Positions 33,125 through 46,215 of a stretch of 64,000 nucleotides of DNA are shown one piece after another. A program made the position numbers and the translations under genes. The notes beneath the pieces are model-generated. The model saw only the letters and a program-made list of their open reading frames with translations, was not told the origin of the DNA and did not search any database. The stretch spans positions 47,868 through 111,867 of the forward strand of contig NW_026516335.1 of assembly GCF_025602895.1 (NCBI RefSeq). The letters run 5' to 3'. This stretch comes from Polychytrium aggregatum (taxonomy: Eukaryota; Chytridiomycota; Chytridiomycetes; Polychytriales). Each line of letters opens with the position of its first letter. The stretch's first letter is position 1.

Positions 33125-36100
33125 TTATTCCGGTGGCGTCAAGACCCGCAGAATATCGGTCAGAGACACCTGAATGAGACGACAGTAGCGGAGAAGGGAA
33201 GGAAGAGGATTTCGCAAAGAAGAGGATTTTGCAAGGGTTAGTCCACGGCATCGCGGGTTTGTTTTGGTGGCCATCGCGGCCATCGCATCACCACAGTCCG
33301 GGCCACATGGGAAGGCACGCTCGAGCTGCATGTGGAAATCGATGGGGTGGCGGCAAATGCAGGGCACAATGCCGCTTGTCCAGGAGGTCAACCTACAACA
33401 GAGACGACGTGGTTGTGGGTCTTTTCGACGACCCAGACCCGGTGGGCGCGCGTCGAGATCAGCTTGCCAATGGTATGTTCGAGTGTGGAGGATTCCGTGA
33501 CATCAAAGACAGGGGTCTTGTCCTGGAGTATCAAACCAATCCGAAATTCCGGCAAACAGATATGTGAGACGTGAGCAGAGCTCGCCCAGTAGCAGACAAC
33601 AGTGCGTTGTGCGCGCGCAAATTCATCGAGATGGGAATATGACGCATACTCGACCGTCGGCAATGCCCTAAAATAGACCACGAGCTGGGATTAGTACTGA
33701 TCTATGGTGTGCTGTCGACATGCACCAAGGGAGCACTGCTGCGTCAAAGCAAGAGAGCAACTCCAAGCCGACGGCCACCCGGTTCACTCCGCCAATCGTC
33801 CGAGAGGCCGGTATACATGCAAACGATCTGGAACGAGGACACCCGCGCGCCTCTCGAGCCAGAAGGAGAAAGGGAGCCAAGAAGAGAGCGGGTGGTACAG
33901 CAGCCTACCTGCTGTTGATCCACAAAGCTGACAAACTTGATGCAGCTTTCCCAGAGCATCGGGAAACGCTCCGCTCGCATCAGCCACTTGATGTCGGTCA
34001 TCGACAGATTGGCAACAATAGCGCCGCGGGGGTTCAGGATGGCGACCGAGGAAATATCGCTGTTGACTGTGGTGGCGAAGTAATTGTGGATGATCAGAGA
34101 AAGATACTCAGCAAATGACACGAACGCTATCGAACCGGATTGTTGCTGGGGGGGCAATGGGGAGTTTCCGAGGATGGACACTATGCTCGAGCTTGCATCG
34201 GCACCCGCGGGCAGCTTAAAGACGAGCACGCGCAATCTTACCCATGATTCGAAGGGCCTCGATAACAGACAGGTCGGCAGGAACCGATATCACAGTCTTG
34301 GCGCCCAAGCCAAGCTCCTTAAGCTATAAATGGAAGATCAATGAGACAGACGTCAGTGTCATGACAGCTTACCAACTGGCTTGCTTGTATGCTGGTGAGG
34401 GACTTACTGTCTTTTTGAAGATTTGCTGGAGCTCAGCGTATTTGCTGGCCTGGAAAGAGCCACACCAGGGTCAATTTGAATATGCGGCGCGCATTCCGAA
34501 TCATCACTCAACGCCGGCGGCAGAGAGTCGGCGCAGACTTACATTGTTCCACAGGTACTTCAAGAGTGTACTTTGTGAAATGATGCCCTAATCGATATTG
34601 ACCGAGGCGGTGTGGGAATGCAGGTTGTAGTGAGAGCCGGGGAGAGCACATCATTGGGCATTGATGAGATATCGGACATTTGCCGCTGTTGACAGGCGAG
34701 TAATCCGGTATCGTTCACGACCTTGCCGTCCTGGTAATGCTTCATAGGACAAGTCTACATTGATTCCACTAAAGACACTTACTGCAAGACCATCGCTCAT
34801 AACGGCAACACGATGGACACCCTTTCCAAAGACATCCACCTTTGCCACGATTGATGCGTGGAGGGCGATATTCCGAAAGTTGTCGGTATGAGAGGCAAGG
34901 CAAATCCGCCAATAGCCATATGATGATAGGGTAGTAGGAAGTTGTGCAATGGACGATGAGAATACATCCGCAGCACCAAACAGCTCCCAAGCAAAGGAGC
35001 CTTTCTGGATCCACCTCTGGATTCACTTTTGGACCAGTGCTCGATCAACGAGAGCTGAAGGGACATCCCGATCCCCGCTCCATCGGCGCACGACCACTAC
35101 CAGTTGTGAGAGAGGGGTTTCCCCCATGACGGAGAAAAACGGGTTCTTCTGTGATAGATCTTGAGCGATGGTTCGGTTGTGGGAAGGGTTTGACAAGAAT
35201 CGATTCGAGTTGTATAATCCGGCGAACGTGTGGAATAGAACATGTATGAAACGTCAGTAACACTGCTCAGGCAGCCGGGCATCGATTCAAAGGTCCAGGA
35301 ACATGAGTCCGGCTGTATCAGCATCCCAGGAGGCGTGTCCGTCACCGTCTGCCGTGGGAGTGTCCAGTTGAACAGAGCGGCACAGTCGATAGCATTGCCA
35401 ACCATGGGATATAATGGACATTCGAAGCGAGAAGGGTGCGTCCACACACCAGCGGCCAGTTTGGCGGGAATGGGCTTTTGGGCTCGGGCAAGACGGAGAA
35501 GCTCCTGGAACTCGTACGACTCGTTATCGGGGTTGATTTCGCGCTTGAGCGAGAGGAGAACGTAGGTGACAATGTCGCTGCGGATCATAGAGCGACGAGG
35601 GTCGATTCAAGTTAATGAGAGTGAGTCGGTGCTGGCCGCCAGTTTGCCCAGAATGTCCACAGCCAGTGGAGTTTGCACGGCTATGTGTTTTGGAAGTGGG
35701 AGCAGAGGCAGAGAGACTTCGTGACGAGTGGGTATAGGATCGATGCAATACGACGGTGGGCTGGAGAACTGCGGGGACGTACCGGTAATCAAACATGCCA
35801 ACAAACTGCTTCCTGGACTCGTCCCAGACCGGCGCGGAGATGATGCCGTTCTGGATCAGGACTTCACATGCACGCTCGACGGGGGTTTCACCATTGATGA
35901 CGACGACTTTTTGGTTTGGAATCATGATGGCCTTGCAGGGAATGTTGTACCAGTGGCCGTGGTAGGCGAGGCCCTCATGCTACAAACGAAGGAAGCGGGT
36001 CAGAGAGGTGGGCGCTCAAACACGAATACAGGCTGATGAGGGACATGGTACCGGGGAGGCAACGGCGGGGAATCCCTGCAATTGACTGTGGTGGTATCAC

Positions 36101-36655
36101 ACAGAGACCGGGGGGATCGATATGCCACAACCAAACAATGCGATGCAAACGATCATGAAGATTGCCGTGGCGGAATGAGGGCCAGCCAGGGTGGGGGTGG
36201 CATGTGGACGCATGGCGAGTAGCGGCCTCTGTGGCGAGACTATAGCGAGTCCGAGCGAGAGACTGCAACAGGTTTTGAAGGCTGTTGCGTGATCTCCGAG
36301 GCCGTGAACAACGCCATTCCGGGGACATGAGTACATATCGTGGATCAACAGGGAGATATCGAAAGAAATGCAAATGACCAGGGACGCGCCATAGGCAGAT
36401 ACAGAAGGCGACAAAGGAGTTCAAGAAGGTGCCAGGCGATGTGGGGGGCTGGATGGTGGAGGTGGAAGGTGAATGAAGGGAAGGAAAACATGGGATGAAC
36501 CGGATCGGAAGAGGGAAACCGCAGCCGAGTCAAAAGAGCTCAAGCAACGAAGCCAAGCGGGGTGGGAGTGAGGGAGCGGCAAGGCAAGGGAAGCACGGCA
36601 AGCGATGCGATACCTCACGATGGAAATCCCTGTCGACAAGATCGGCGTCGGACAT
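33125..36655 (-). CDS. CBS-domain protein, AMPK gamma/SNF4-like
   Basis: Tandem CBS-domain protein likely to sense adenine nucleotides in an AMPK/SNF1-type complex. Exons read: putative start MSDADLVDRDFHR (ATG 36655, CCGCC before it); AIMIPNQKVVVINGETPVER and GIISAPVWD (35780-35930); DIVTYVLLSLKREINPDN (35470-35580); VDVFGKGVHRVAVMSDG (34790-34850); GIISQSTLLKYLWNN (34545-34590); LGAKTVISVPADLSVIEALR (34230-34310); SSVAILNPRGAIVANLSMTD (33990-34070); DKTPVFDVTESSTLEH and RAHRVWVVEKTHNHVVSV (33390-33530); and the last exon VSLTDILRVLTPPE with stop at 33125. Four CBS modules fit the gamma subunit. The first exon and several small introns are inferred. It could instead be a stand-alone four-CBS protein. 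Confidence 0.7.
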
Positions 36656-36956
36656 GGCGGATGGGCGAGATAGACGGCGGAAGGACAGGCGGGTGGATTG
36701 ATCAACAGATCGATGGATCGATGGACAGACGAAGGAAAGGCGATCGGATCGATGGAGAGAGACGGGGGGAGGGATGAGTCAAGCGCAGGGGAGGGATGAG
36801 CTGGAGGGGAGAATGCCTTCTCGCTCGGCCCCGCCGTGGCGCCTCCGATGGCGATCACCGTCCCATCCCATCACACCCCATCTCGCCATCGGCCTTGGTC
36901 GATCGTCGCCGCTCCCATCGGCCGTGCACGATCACAATCACCATCCTCCCGCTGCC
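36656..36956. promoter_or_regulatory. Short divergent intergenic region (CBS gene / LEO1)
   Basis: About 300 bp separate the inferred start codon of the minus-strand CBS gene from the plus-strand LEO1 start. Any promoter here must serve both directions. No TATA element was identified; the CGATGGATCGATGG-like tract at 36710-36760 is a simple repeat. Confidence 0.4.
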
Positions 36957-39900
36957 ATGTCGCACTCCTCGGCCTCGCATGACGACGACGAGCTCTTTGG
37001 CTCGCCCGCGCCGTCCTCCCCTCCCTCGTCCCCGTCGCGAACCGCTGACCCTGCTGATCAAGATCCGCTCTCGAGCCCAGCCTCTTCTCCCCTGCCCCCG
37101 CCGCCTCGACTCTCCAAGCTCGACTCGGACGCTCTCTCGGACCTCGACAGCGGCAGCGACGCCGATCTTCCGCGGCCCGGACGCATCCGACGGGACAATG
37201 GTCAAGCTGGCTCGAGCGATAACGACGGCGAGCACGATGGCGAGGGCAGTGACGAGCATCTGCTTGGCAGCCTGGACGAGTTATCCGAGTATCCGTCGTT
37301 CTGCATCTCGCAAAGATCAGCATTATTCTACTTCCACTATTTTCTGTGAACTCTTGCTCTCCTTCCTATCGGCGCTGTACCTGCTATCATAATCAGTACT
37401 GCTCAAACCCGGTCTTCGGCTCCCGCTTCTGTTGCACATCCCTCACGCTCGAATCGATCGAATGAATGTGCTGTTGGGCAGCAACCCACTCCGACTTGGT
37501 CCTGCTGGCCAAAATAAGGCATTGGCTTCGTATAGCCAGAGGGGCCCTTCGGTTAACACTCGCTCCTCGCTTACCTCTCGCCGCTCTTGAATCACTCAGG
37601 GACGAATCGTCAAAGAAGACTCGGAAGCGTCATGACGAGAACGCTGTCGCCATAGATGTGCCCAGCATCGGATCCGCTACCGGCTCCGGGTCCACGGCAA
37701 GTATCTCTTCCCGCCCATGCATCCAGTCAATCCCAGACAGCTCCACCAGCACACATAGATCACCGTGGCCAACGCGGCTCCAGAGCCCCGGAGCTCTGGC
37801 TTAAGCTAACAACTATTCCGCTCGACTTTGGCCCCAACCTTGTACTTGCGATCGGCGTTGGCTGATGTGCATGCGAATCCAACCCCAACCGTACCTATGA
37901 TGGTGATGTTGCTCTTATTTTCTGTATCTACACCGCAACCGCGGTGGTCTCGGTTGATTGCCGCATTTCGATATCGTGCAATCCATCCGTGCTTCATTCC
38001 CTCAACTCCGATGGGGGCTTGGTTGTGGACGGGCTCGATTGATCTGCCTCACTTTGACGCCGACCCATAAACGAATCGATGCTGCCCGCCATCGTCGTGG
38101 GACATGGCTGGTGCAAATCGGACTGCCTCACGATCCAGATTTTCTTGGCCAAGCTGCCAAACTACATTGACGTTGCTCCGAAGCCCTTCACTCGAGAATC
38201 GTATATCGATTCCATTAAATCGCACACCGAAGAGAAGATCGATGACGAGATGCTCTACCGCCTCAGGATTGAGAATACCATTCGGTGGAGATATGAAGGC
38301 AAAACCGAGGACGGGACGGTACGAGAGCAAGCGAGTCGCCAGCCCCGCGATCACGGTCCATCATTAGTATCGCATGAACATTGGCAAATGGCCGTAAGAA
38401 TTCTAGAAACACTTGCCTAATCATTTCGAGCTTTCTCTTCCACTCGTCCTTTATTCCCCATGGGCCCACAGCCGTTGATGGAATCCAATGCTCGACTCAT
38501 TCGCTGGTCGGACGGCACTTTTTCGATGCTGCTTGGTGAAGAAATGTTTGATGTCGACATCAAGAATATCGAGAACGAGCATCAATACCTGGTTGCCAAG
38601 CTCGATGATCCTGACATTCTGCAGACCCAGGCGCGCTTCGGAAGCATGATGACCCTCAAGCCCACATCAATGGGTGCCTCAACTCATAGGAAGCTCACCA
38701 TGGCCGTGGCCAACAAGCATAAGAAGGAGGGCCGCATCAAATTTTCCACAGCTGGAGTGGCACCGACTCTCCTCATTGAGCAGCAGGAGCAGGTGAGCTG
38801 TGTGTGGACCGCACCCGGAGCGTTCGAGCGCACGCAGCGACGACGCTATCCTGATCGCCTCTCATGCGCGTCTTCCGATGCGCAAGACCTCGACCTTCCG
38901 GAGGGCAGATCACACAGATTATTGGAGACAGCATGGTTGGCGATATATCGTCCGCCAGGGTCAACCCAGTCGACAGTGTCACTTTGAAACGGATCGAAAA
39001 CAGAGTCTACCTTTGGTATATATAATTGCTTACCATCAACGCTTTCCTGCAGGCCGAGGCCCTCAGGATCAAGGAGCGAGCCAAGATTCGGAGGGAAAAG
39101 GAGCGGTCCTCGGATAAATTCAGGGGAGATGAAGGCTATGGTCGCGATAGTCTCAGGTCATCGGGCTCGTTCTTCCGGTCCAAAAGCGGCTATCACGATA
39201 GCTACGAAGACAGCTACGGACGATCGACAATGAACAACGAAGAATACGACGATGGCGATGGCTTTGGTGAGCAAGGCTGGTGATTCCCGCGTGTCACTGG
39301 AGCGACGACAAATCTGGGCGATGCTCAGGAACCTACTCTCGCGTTGGAGTCATTCCGATTCGTACTGGGCGATGGAGTAAAGCGCCCAATCGAGGTCCAC
39401 TTACCGACACTTCTTGCCCCCGTGGTAATAATGGGTTTCGTGCGACCGGATTACATCTCATCGAATCTCGTCAAACTCGGTTGAACGTCGTCCGAATGAC
39501 ACGCACTCACCTGAATGATGCAGTTGTCCAGGACCACGACGACGAGGACGATCGCCGCGACGCTCGACTCCAACAGGCCAAATCCGGAAAGCCCGGCTCC
39601 TCGCGACGCCATACCTTTACGTCTTCTGAAGACGAGATGTCATTGGATGGCAGCGACGAGGATGGCGACGATGGTAACGAGAGCGAAGACCCCGACCGCG
39701 ATCATAAACGAAGCAGCCGAAATAGTGACTTTGATCGCAAATCCAAGAGGCACAAGCGCGAGGGCGTGGACCGCGATCGTGATTCAAACCGCAGCCGTGG
39801 TCAAATCCGTGACGATGACGAGAATGGAAGCGACCAAAGCAGCCGATCGCCCAGGTCACCAGCTGCGCGGTACGACGACGACGATGAAGACGAAGTCGAA

Positions 39901-39960
39901 AAGATTGTGCGCAGAAGCTCGAACAATAAGCGGCAGGTTGTCGAGAGTGACGACGACTGA
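36957..39960 (+). CDS. LEO1: LEO1, Paf1 transcription-elongation complex subunit
   Basis: Nuclear subunit of the Paf1 complex that travels with RNA polymerase II. Start ATG 36957 (GCTGCCATGT). The N-terminus is a long acidic, Ser/Asp-rich region (SDLDSGSDADL and similar). The conserved LEO1 core spans later exons: LPNYIDVAPKPFTRESYIDS (38157-38216), NTIRWRYEGKTEDGT (38276-38318), ESNARLIRWSDGTFSMLLG and EEMFDVDI (38478-38560), then HQYLVAKLDD and LTMAVANKHKKEGRIKF (38580-38745). The C-terminus is rich in Lys/Arg/Asp/Ser (AEALRIKERAKIRREKERSS; DRDHKRSSRNSDFDRKSK) and ends in SDDD at 39960. Order and motifs match LEO1 throughout. Intron positions near 37.3-37.6 and 37.7-38.1 kb are approximate. 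Confidence 0.9.
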
Positions 39961-40757
39961 GCGACGACAACAGGCCCTCCTCGGCTGCCCCGGCGATTCC
40001 ATGGAGTATTGGGATTATCTGCACCAACGAGTGCTGCAGACATGACTCAAGCGTTAAATCAGTCGCGATACATCGCCTACAGTGAGTCAGAACCCACGAG
40101 GCCAAACAGATCGAGCTTGTGGGTGAGCGCGAGGTGCTGACATCCAGAGGATGAAGAACAAAAGTTACAGCCTTGGAGAAAATCCTGAATAAATACTCGG
40201 TCTCCGACCTACTCGATAGCGCACTCAGGAACTTGGGGAAATGTATGATTTGCTGTATGTGATTTGTGACGATCATGTCGGTGGCAAGGAGCGTCCGAAA
40301 ACAGTTGATGATTACTCTCCACCGATTGAGCAGCTTCATAAAGCCTATTCAGAATGGAACGAGATTGTGATGTCTCGGGTGGTGACGGGAGTGCTCAAAG
40401 TACTTGGCGACCCTGAGTCTGCGTGGACTCAATGCAAGCCATTGACTTGCTTCCGCTAGGGATTCCGAACGGCAGTCACAATGTCGGTCTCAATTGGACA
40501 TAGTGTTTGGTCAGCGCTGGTGATGGATGAGCGAGTATTCAAAAAACAGTGTCAAGCCAACCTCAAACATGAGCGTCGATTTCGTTTCAGGTGCGAACTA
40601 TGGGAATCAAAATCTTGATGAACCACAGGAACCGACTGAACAAGAGAAGCTCGAAAGAAAGACAGGTACTCTGGATGGTCCGGCAGACCAAGATCTTTGA
40701 TCCCGGCGCAGTGAGGAATAACGGAAGCGGACCAACAAAACAGAGGAGCAAAAAGAG
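39961..40757. other. Spacer, no clear gene
   Basis: Downstream of LEO1. A 72-codon plus-strand frame at 40241-40459 (MYDLLYVICDDH...) was not recognised and has no exon support. Confidence 0.35.
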
Positions 40758-40830
40758 CGACCACACCAGGGGTCGAACCTGGAATCTCTTGATTCGTAGT
40801 CAAGCGCCTTATCCATTTGGCCATGCGGCC
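40758..40830 (-). tRNA. tRNA-Arg(ACG), cassette copy 1
   Basis: 73-nt cloverleaf on the minus strand: 7-bp acceptor stem GGCCGCA/TGTGGTC with G-T pairs, anticodon ACG in CTTGACTACGAATCAAG, T loop GTTCGAC. A T-run follows (TTTTT after the 3' end). It is 8 nt downstream of a tRNA-Trp. Confidence 0.95.
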
Positions 40831-40838
40831 GAGAGGGT

Positions 40839-40910
40839 TGAGGCCTGCCGGATTTGAACCGACAACCTTCTGATCTGGAGTCAGACGCGCTACCGTTGCG
40901 CCAAGGCCCC
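40839..40910 (-). tRNA. tRNA-Trp(CCA), cassette copy 1
   Basis: 72-nt cloverleaf: acceptor GGGGCCT/AGGCCTC, anticodon CCA in TCTGACTCCAGATCAGA, T loop GTTCAAA. No poly-T between it and the following tRNA-Arg, so the two are probably one Pol III transcript. Confidence 0.95.
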
Positions 40911-41487
40911 ACCTTGTCGCTGAATATCTGATATGGATATATAATCTATAGACCATCAACCCGTAACAACGACAATAATCTATCCGCCTTCGACCCCACA
41001 AAGAGAAACAAGGCAGTCCGTCGTGGCCAGTGACTCGGGGATGACATCCACAGTTCGCCCAATGTTCAAATAACGAGCTATCCCTTTGGTGGACATTGAT
41101 TCTGGTGATCATGGGAGCGTCGCTCACCAACAACGATCTATGAAGTCAAACAGGAATCCGCATTTCGAAATCATGACCCAAACAATAACAAATCTGCAGT
41201 GACTTCTTTGATATTTGGCCACAAGCACATCAGAGAGGTATGTCGTCCCGGTGTATGTGGCCGAACATACGCCTTCATCAATCTTGAACAGCTCTGTATC
41301 AGGACACGAGGCTCATAGGCGTCATATTATGACTTCATTTCAAGCTAACAATCACAACCAAAGGTACCCCTTGGCTCTTTTCGACAACAGAGTGCGACCT
41401 CTGTTAGCTCTGATACGATGGAGAAAGATTATCATGGCTCACATATTCAGATCAATTTCGATGGCCTCATACTCCCATCCAGGCGGA

Positions 41488-44400
41488 TTATGGACGATGT
41501 GCTGGAAGGAAGGGCGGTATGTTGATCGTTAGCGAGTCTGCTGCAACAGTCCAGCTCTGCTTCTTATACTTGGACTCTCTCCAAGTCAACAAACGCTGCG
41601 AGATTAATGGCACAGTATCATCGCAATACATGCGCAATTGGATTCGCTCTGGTTTCGAACCACACCTGCAGGCGATCCACTTCCATCGGGCACTCACTTC
41701 AGCGGCACCGTCGGATTGATTTTGAAGGATGCTTGATTTAGCGTCGATCATGGCCAGTCCACAATGATCTTCCCATCCATATTGCTGAAAAGGGTTGCAT
41801 TCGTCGTGGGTATAATCAGAGAAACCAGAATTGGAGAATTCTGTGCCCAATTCGCGGAGGGGAGATTTCTCATGCAGCGGTAGTACTGCCGCTGACACCG
41901 AGAAACAGATGCAGCGATGTTAGCACATAATACGGACCCATCGAACACGACACCACTACGCTTCCAACCCACGCGGAAGCGAAAACCTGCAGCCTCGACA
42001 GACAAGTATAGCACGCCAAGGATTTGGTCGTGCCTTCAAAGGCGTCGAACATATCGGCAAATGGTGGTGGAATGGGTCCTACCACTGTTACTGTGAAGCG
42101 AATGCTTTGAGTTCGCCATTCTCTTGTTTTCTTGAGAGCCATCGCCCGTCCAGTCGGTAATATGATGGACTGACTCAGTCGTTTCGGCTGGTGAACCGCT
42201 GCTGATTCCGTCAACGCTTGGGCCTTCGAGCCTTCTTGGTCCCGATCTCACAAAAATATGAGAGTCTCGCGAGAGTTTCCTGTAAGCGTGCCTCAACTTT
42301 TGCAGAAGATCCACGTATGCATCGCCACTCTTGTCGATGCCAATGAGCGGCGCGGGGAGGAGCTCCATAATATTGGAAAGAGCAGTTGTATGTTTGATAA
42401 GGAGATTGGCAGCAAGCCGGCGCACATCCCTGAGGCCCCACGCAAGAGTTTGTCGAGATGATTAGTGCATTGGCATTACTCAGCCGCAAACTCGGACAAC
42501 AAAATCAAAACCCAGATCATAGCTTATCGTGCGTTACCTTTCTCCATCGGTCAGAAAGGACACCAATATCTCCATGAATTGTGGTATGCAGTTGACTACA
42601 AACGCGTCTGAGTTGTGATCGCAGTCGCGCGAAATTGTATGCATCAGCTCAATCTTGGTCTCTGGAGATGCAATCTTGATCATCAGTTGAATGCACTTTG
42701 AGACTGACTTGACCAAAACTTTGAGCTCATTGAAACACTTTGCCTAGAAAGAGTGGCCATGGAATAGCCAAGTAAAATCGCGCAGTTGTAAGCTCGTGAG
42801 CCGAGCTCGACATCGACAATATGACTGGGATTTGGGACACACACTCATCGAATCTCCACGATCGATGCCAGGTGCATCAATTGGATGCATGGTTCAATTC
42901 ATACCTGCTTGCTTCTCAGAAGCGATCCCAATGTTTTCCAAAGCTCAACTACCGCGCGACTAATTGATTGTTTTGCCTCGCGCCCGATGTCCGAAATGCA
43001 AATCGATATACTATGTGGAATGACATAGCTCTCGATTAAAACATTGACGGATACTTTCGGCGGAGATGGAGCGGCGGGAAATCTTTTGACTGGCGGTGAG
43101 GGATCGTATTGCAGACGGGAAGGCTTCGGATGAGAACGACGAGACATAATTTTGGATTGAAATTCGTTGGGAAAGCTTGAATCTGCTGTTTGTGATGATG
43201 GTAATGTGGTCGCTTTGGCCAACTGAGACGCCACGTGAGGACCAGACACAGGGCTTTCCTTCACCGAGGAATGAGTGTAGACAACTTCGAATGACTTCTT
43301 TTTTCCAGCTATTTCAACTTCAGGGGACTCCACCATCACCCGCATCAAATGGCCGGCAGCGGATATAAGGCAAGTCAGTGACAGTAAATAGAGACTGTCA
43401 TCCTGCTCCTCGAGGCCAACAAGTAGCTGAAATAGCGCCGTAGCATGTCAGCATCATCAGCGAAGTAGTTTTGTCAGTAAGCCGACAGTTCACGTTTCTA
43501 TTGAGAGGTATGCGTAATACACGACCACCGATTTACGTGAAGTGAGCTCGTACCTCGGGAACAAGAACACCTCGGATTGTTTCGCGATCGAGATTTTGGA
43601 TGAGCAAGTCGATGTAATTATGGAATAATTTGAGGAGAGTAATGCGAACGTCGTAGGACCGCAACTTGAAGAGCTTCAAAATGTACGGAATTACGTATCG
43701 AATATAGAGGGCCTTGGGGATCACGGCAATGTCGTCGCAGCCTTCCTCAGGAACGGTGGTGTTGTACTTTTGCCCAAGGAGCAGTTGGTAGAAATGGAAG
43801 GCTTGGGGCTCGAGAAACATTTCAACAGAGAGAATGTAGGGTAGAGCATAGGCAGCGAGGGTCGAAGGGGGGAGAAGTGACAATCGCTGAGGCAGGGACC
43901 TGAATATGAATATAAATCAGTATTTTCTGAAGTCAATTGGTCGTCTGATTCTGCTCGATCGCGCCGGCTCCATTAACCACGTCACATATCGGCAACCATA
44001 GACGCTGACCACAGTGAAGCATTTCACCTACGCAAACATGGCCTCCTTCTGCTCTAATGGATACCCGCGTATCTGCTTCAGGAACTTTTCGATAACTTGA
44101 ATGAGCACATTGTCCTCAAAGCAGCTACTGGACATCACGTCCTTGGGCTTGAGGCGTCTTCGGGGACGCTCCAAGACCATTCGATCCGCAAGCCCTTGTA
44201 AAACGGCCCAGTTTATGAAAACTGTATCACCCTTTTTTTCATTGGTCGATATCCGGGAGGCGGGAGTGTAAGGAGCAATGAGATAGCTGATGAGAAATCC
44301 AAGAGAGTAGGAGTCTCGAGCCTCGACCGGGTTGAGATCCTGTTTGTTTGGATATGGGTTGAATGGTAAAGTAGAGTCACTTTCAGTAATTCAGGCACGA

Positions 44401-45316
44401 CCAAGATTAATCAAATGAAAATCCACCCAAACAACACGGCGACAGCTTTGGCGTTTTGGATTACCAGATCTTCGGATGAATCCTCGGGAGGAATTTGGTC
44501 CTTAGCGATAAACTCGTGAATCTTGTGGATAAGGGGGACGCTCATCTCGTGGATTGGTGTTGTGAGCTCCATCCCCCCAAGCATCCACTTACGCCCTGGT
44601 TGAAGTCGCTCATCAGAAATTCGTCGTGCATATAGTCCACGAAGAACATGCTCTGAGTGAAGTTAGCCCAAATGATTCATCATCCGAGCACCGAGACCGC
44701 TTACCAACATCGGAAACGTAAATGGAGGAGAGCTGGATGTTATTGTGGACCAGTCTCTGAGAGTGTAGAAAACTGACGGCTCTCTGTGAATATGAAGAGA
44801 TTTCAAACCGATGAGCTATGTGAATGCACATGCGCTACATCTAAAATATTCATTTTCTGTGGGCAGATGCACGGTTAGGTGCATACCAGAATACTATATA
44901 TTCCAAGGAATACCTCCTCTGGCGGGAGGACAGAGAGAAGCTGGGAGAGTGGAGTGACTGGCTCTGTGACAACAACGACATCTTGATCATGAAGCTCGGC
45001 ATGATGAAACTTGATAATGCCAGGGTGTCGAATGGTTTTGAGACGCTGACAAAAACAGCCGGATGGTAAGTCGATATGACGGAATGCAAACAACAGGAGT
45101 GCTGAAATTTGTAAAACTTACTTTGACGGCGTTGTGGAGAAGACCTCTGTCTGTGAGCACATTCTTTGTCTTGTAGATAAAGACACTGACTCGTCGCCCG
45201 GATTCTTTGTGGACAGCTCGATGGAGATCAAAGCTGGAAGCCTCAGAAATCCCATGGCTACTCGTGATTTCTTTGATTTCGTACAGGCTGCTCAGCTTGC
45301 TTTCCCCGGAACCCAT
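41488..45316 (-). CDS. SCY1-like pseudokinase, SCYL3-like
   Basis: Start ATG 45316 gives MGSGESKLSS, a Gly-2 N-myristoylation-type start as in SCYL3. Pseudokinase exons follow: FIYKTKNVL, LKTIRHPGIIKFHHAELHDQ, VVVVTEPVTPLSQLLSVLPP, EVFLGIYSIL, AVSFLHSQRLVHNNIQLSSI (His-Asn-Asn in place of HRD) and DSYSLGFLISYLI. HEAT-like repeats follow at 43.5-44.2 kb (LRSYDVRITLLKLFHNYIDL and neighbours). Further helical exons run down to about 42.0 kb (SVSKCIQLMIKIASPETKIE; RRLAANLLIKHTTALSNIME), and a last open segment ends at 41488. SCYL proteins act in Golgi/ER trafficking and adhesion contexts. The kinase-plus-HEAT part is solid; whether the segment 41488-43370 is the same gene or a second one is not settled. 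Confidence 0.65.
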
Positions 45317-46062
45317 TTGGAACGAAATGCCTTTTGATAGCCTTGAGTGCGAAGAGGGAGGATTCTGCAATGGAGGTTGGTCGGTGTGAGAAACCAGGTG
45401 ACAAAAGGCAGAAAATTATACGGAGTGCAGATTTTGAAAATGGAGAGGACGGGTGCATGAGGAGAGAGGCGACCATCAAGTGAGAGTATGCGATCGATCT
45501 TCGGGAAGGCTGAGCACAACATATTGCGAGTGGTGATTGGGGAGGAAACAGCACAATATGTCTTGAAATACAGGTATATGAATAGAATATGGAAGGCTGC
45601 AACATAGAGGGACAGATAGCAAGGAATGTGGAGGAGCTGAGAGACTCTGTCCTCAGCTCGCTCAAGAGTGTTGTGGCATCTGTCTCAACAAGAGTGCAGC
45701 TATATGATACCAACCAGAGACAGAGTCAGAGACAGAAGCCCAAAGAAGACGAAGAGGTGGATCAAGGCATGGGCGGCTCCGAAAAGCGAGCGAGGAGGAG
45801 GAGAGGGATTGGCTTGGGCCAACTCCAGAGAATGGGGGCAGGCTTTGATGGGAAGTGTGGCTCAAAGAGGAGCAGACTGATTGATAAAGGATCGCGAGCG
45901 ACACAATCGAAGCGATTAACAGAGCCGAGTCGGGGGAAGCTTGGGGACATTGAAAGGGCGTCGGTGAGACTCGGAGCCAGCACAGGAACGGGAAGAGAAG
46001 GATCAAAGTTCGACAGAAAATTAATAATTTATATACGATAAAAAATTTCCATTAGTATCCTC
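45317..46062. other. Spacer upstream of SCYL3-like gene
   Basis: About 750 bp, presumably with the minus-strand promoter. It becomes AT-rich close to the tRNA pair. No gene recognised. Confidence 0.4.
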
Positions 46063-46134
46063 GGGGCCTTGGCGCAACGGTAGCGCGTCTGACTCCAGAT
46101 CAGAAGGTTGTCGGTTCAAATCCGGCAGGCCTCA
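46063..46134 (+). tRNA. tRNA-Trp(CCA), cassette copy 2
   Basis: Same 72-nt sequence as the copies at 40839 and 48051, on the plus strand. Confidence 0.95.
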
Positions 46135-46142
46135 ACCCTCTC

Positions 46143-46215
46143 GGCCGCATGGCCAAATGGATAAGGCGCTTGACTACGAATCAAGAGATTCCAGGTTCGA
46201 CCCCTGGTGTGGTCG
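46143..46215 (+). tRNA. tRNA-Arg(ACG), cassette copy 2
   Basis: 73 nt, identical in structure to the other copies; 8-nt gap after tRNA-Trp; followed by CTCTTTTTCTTTT, a Pol III terminator. Confidence 0.95.

Noticed and set aside
40552-41133. Minus-strand 193-codon frame across tRNA pair 1 (similar frames at the other pairs)
   Set aside because: It reads through structured tRNA genes and has no protein similarity.
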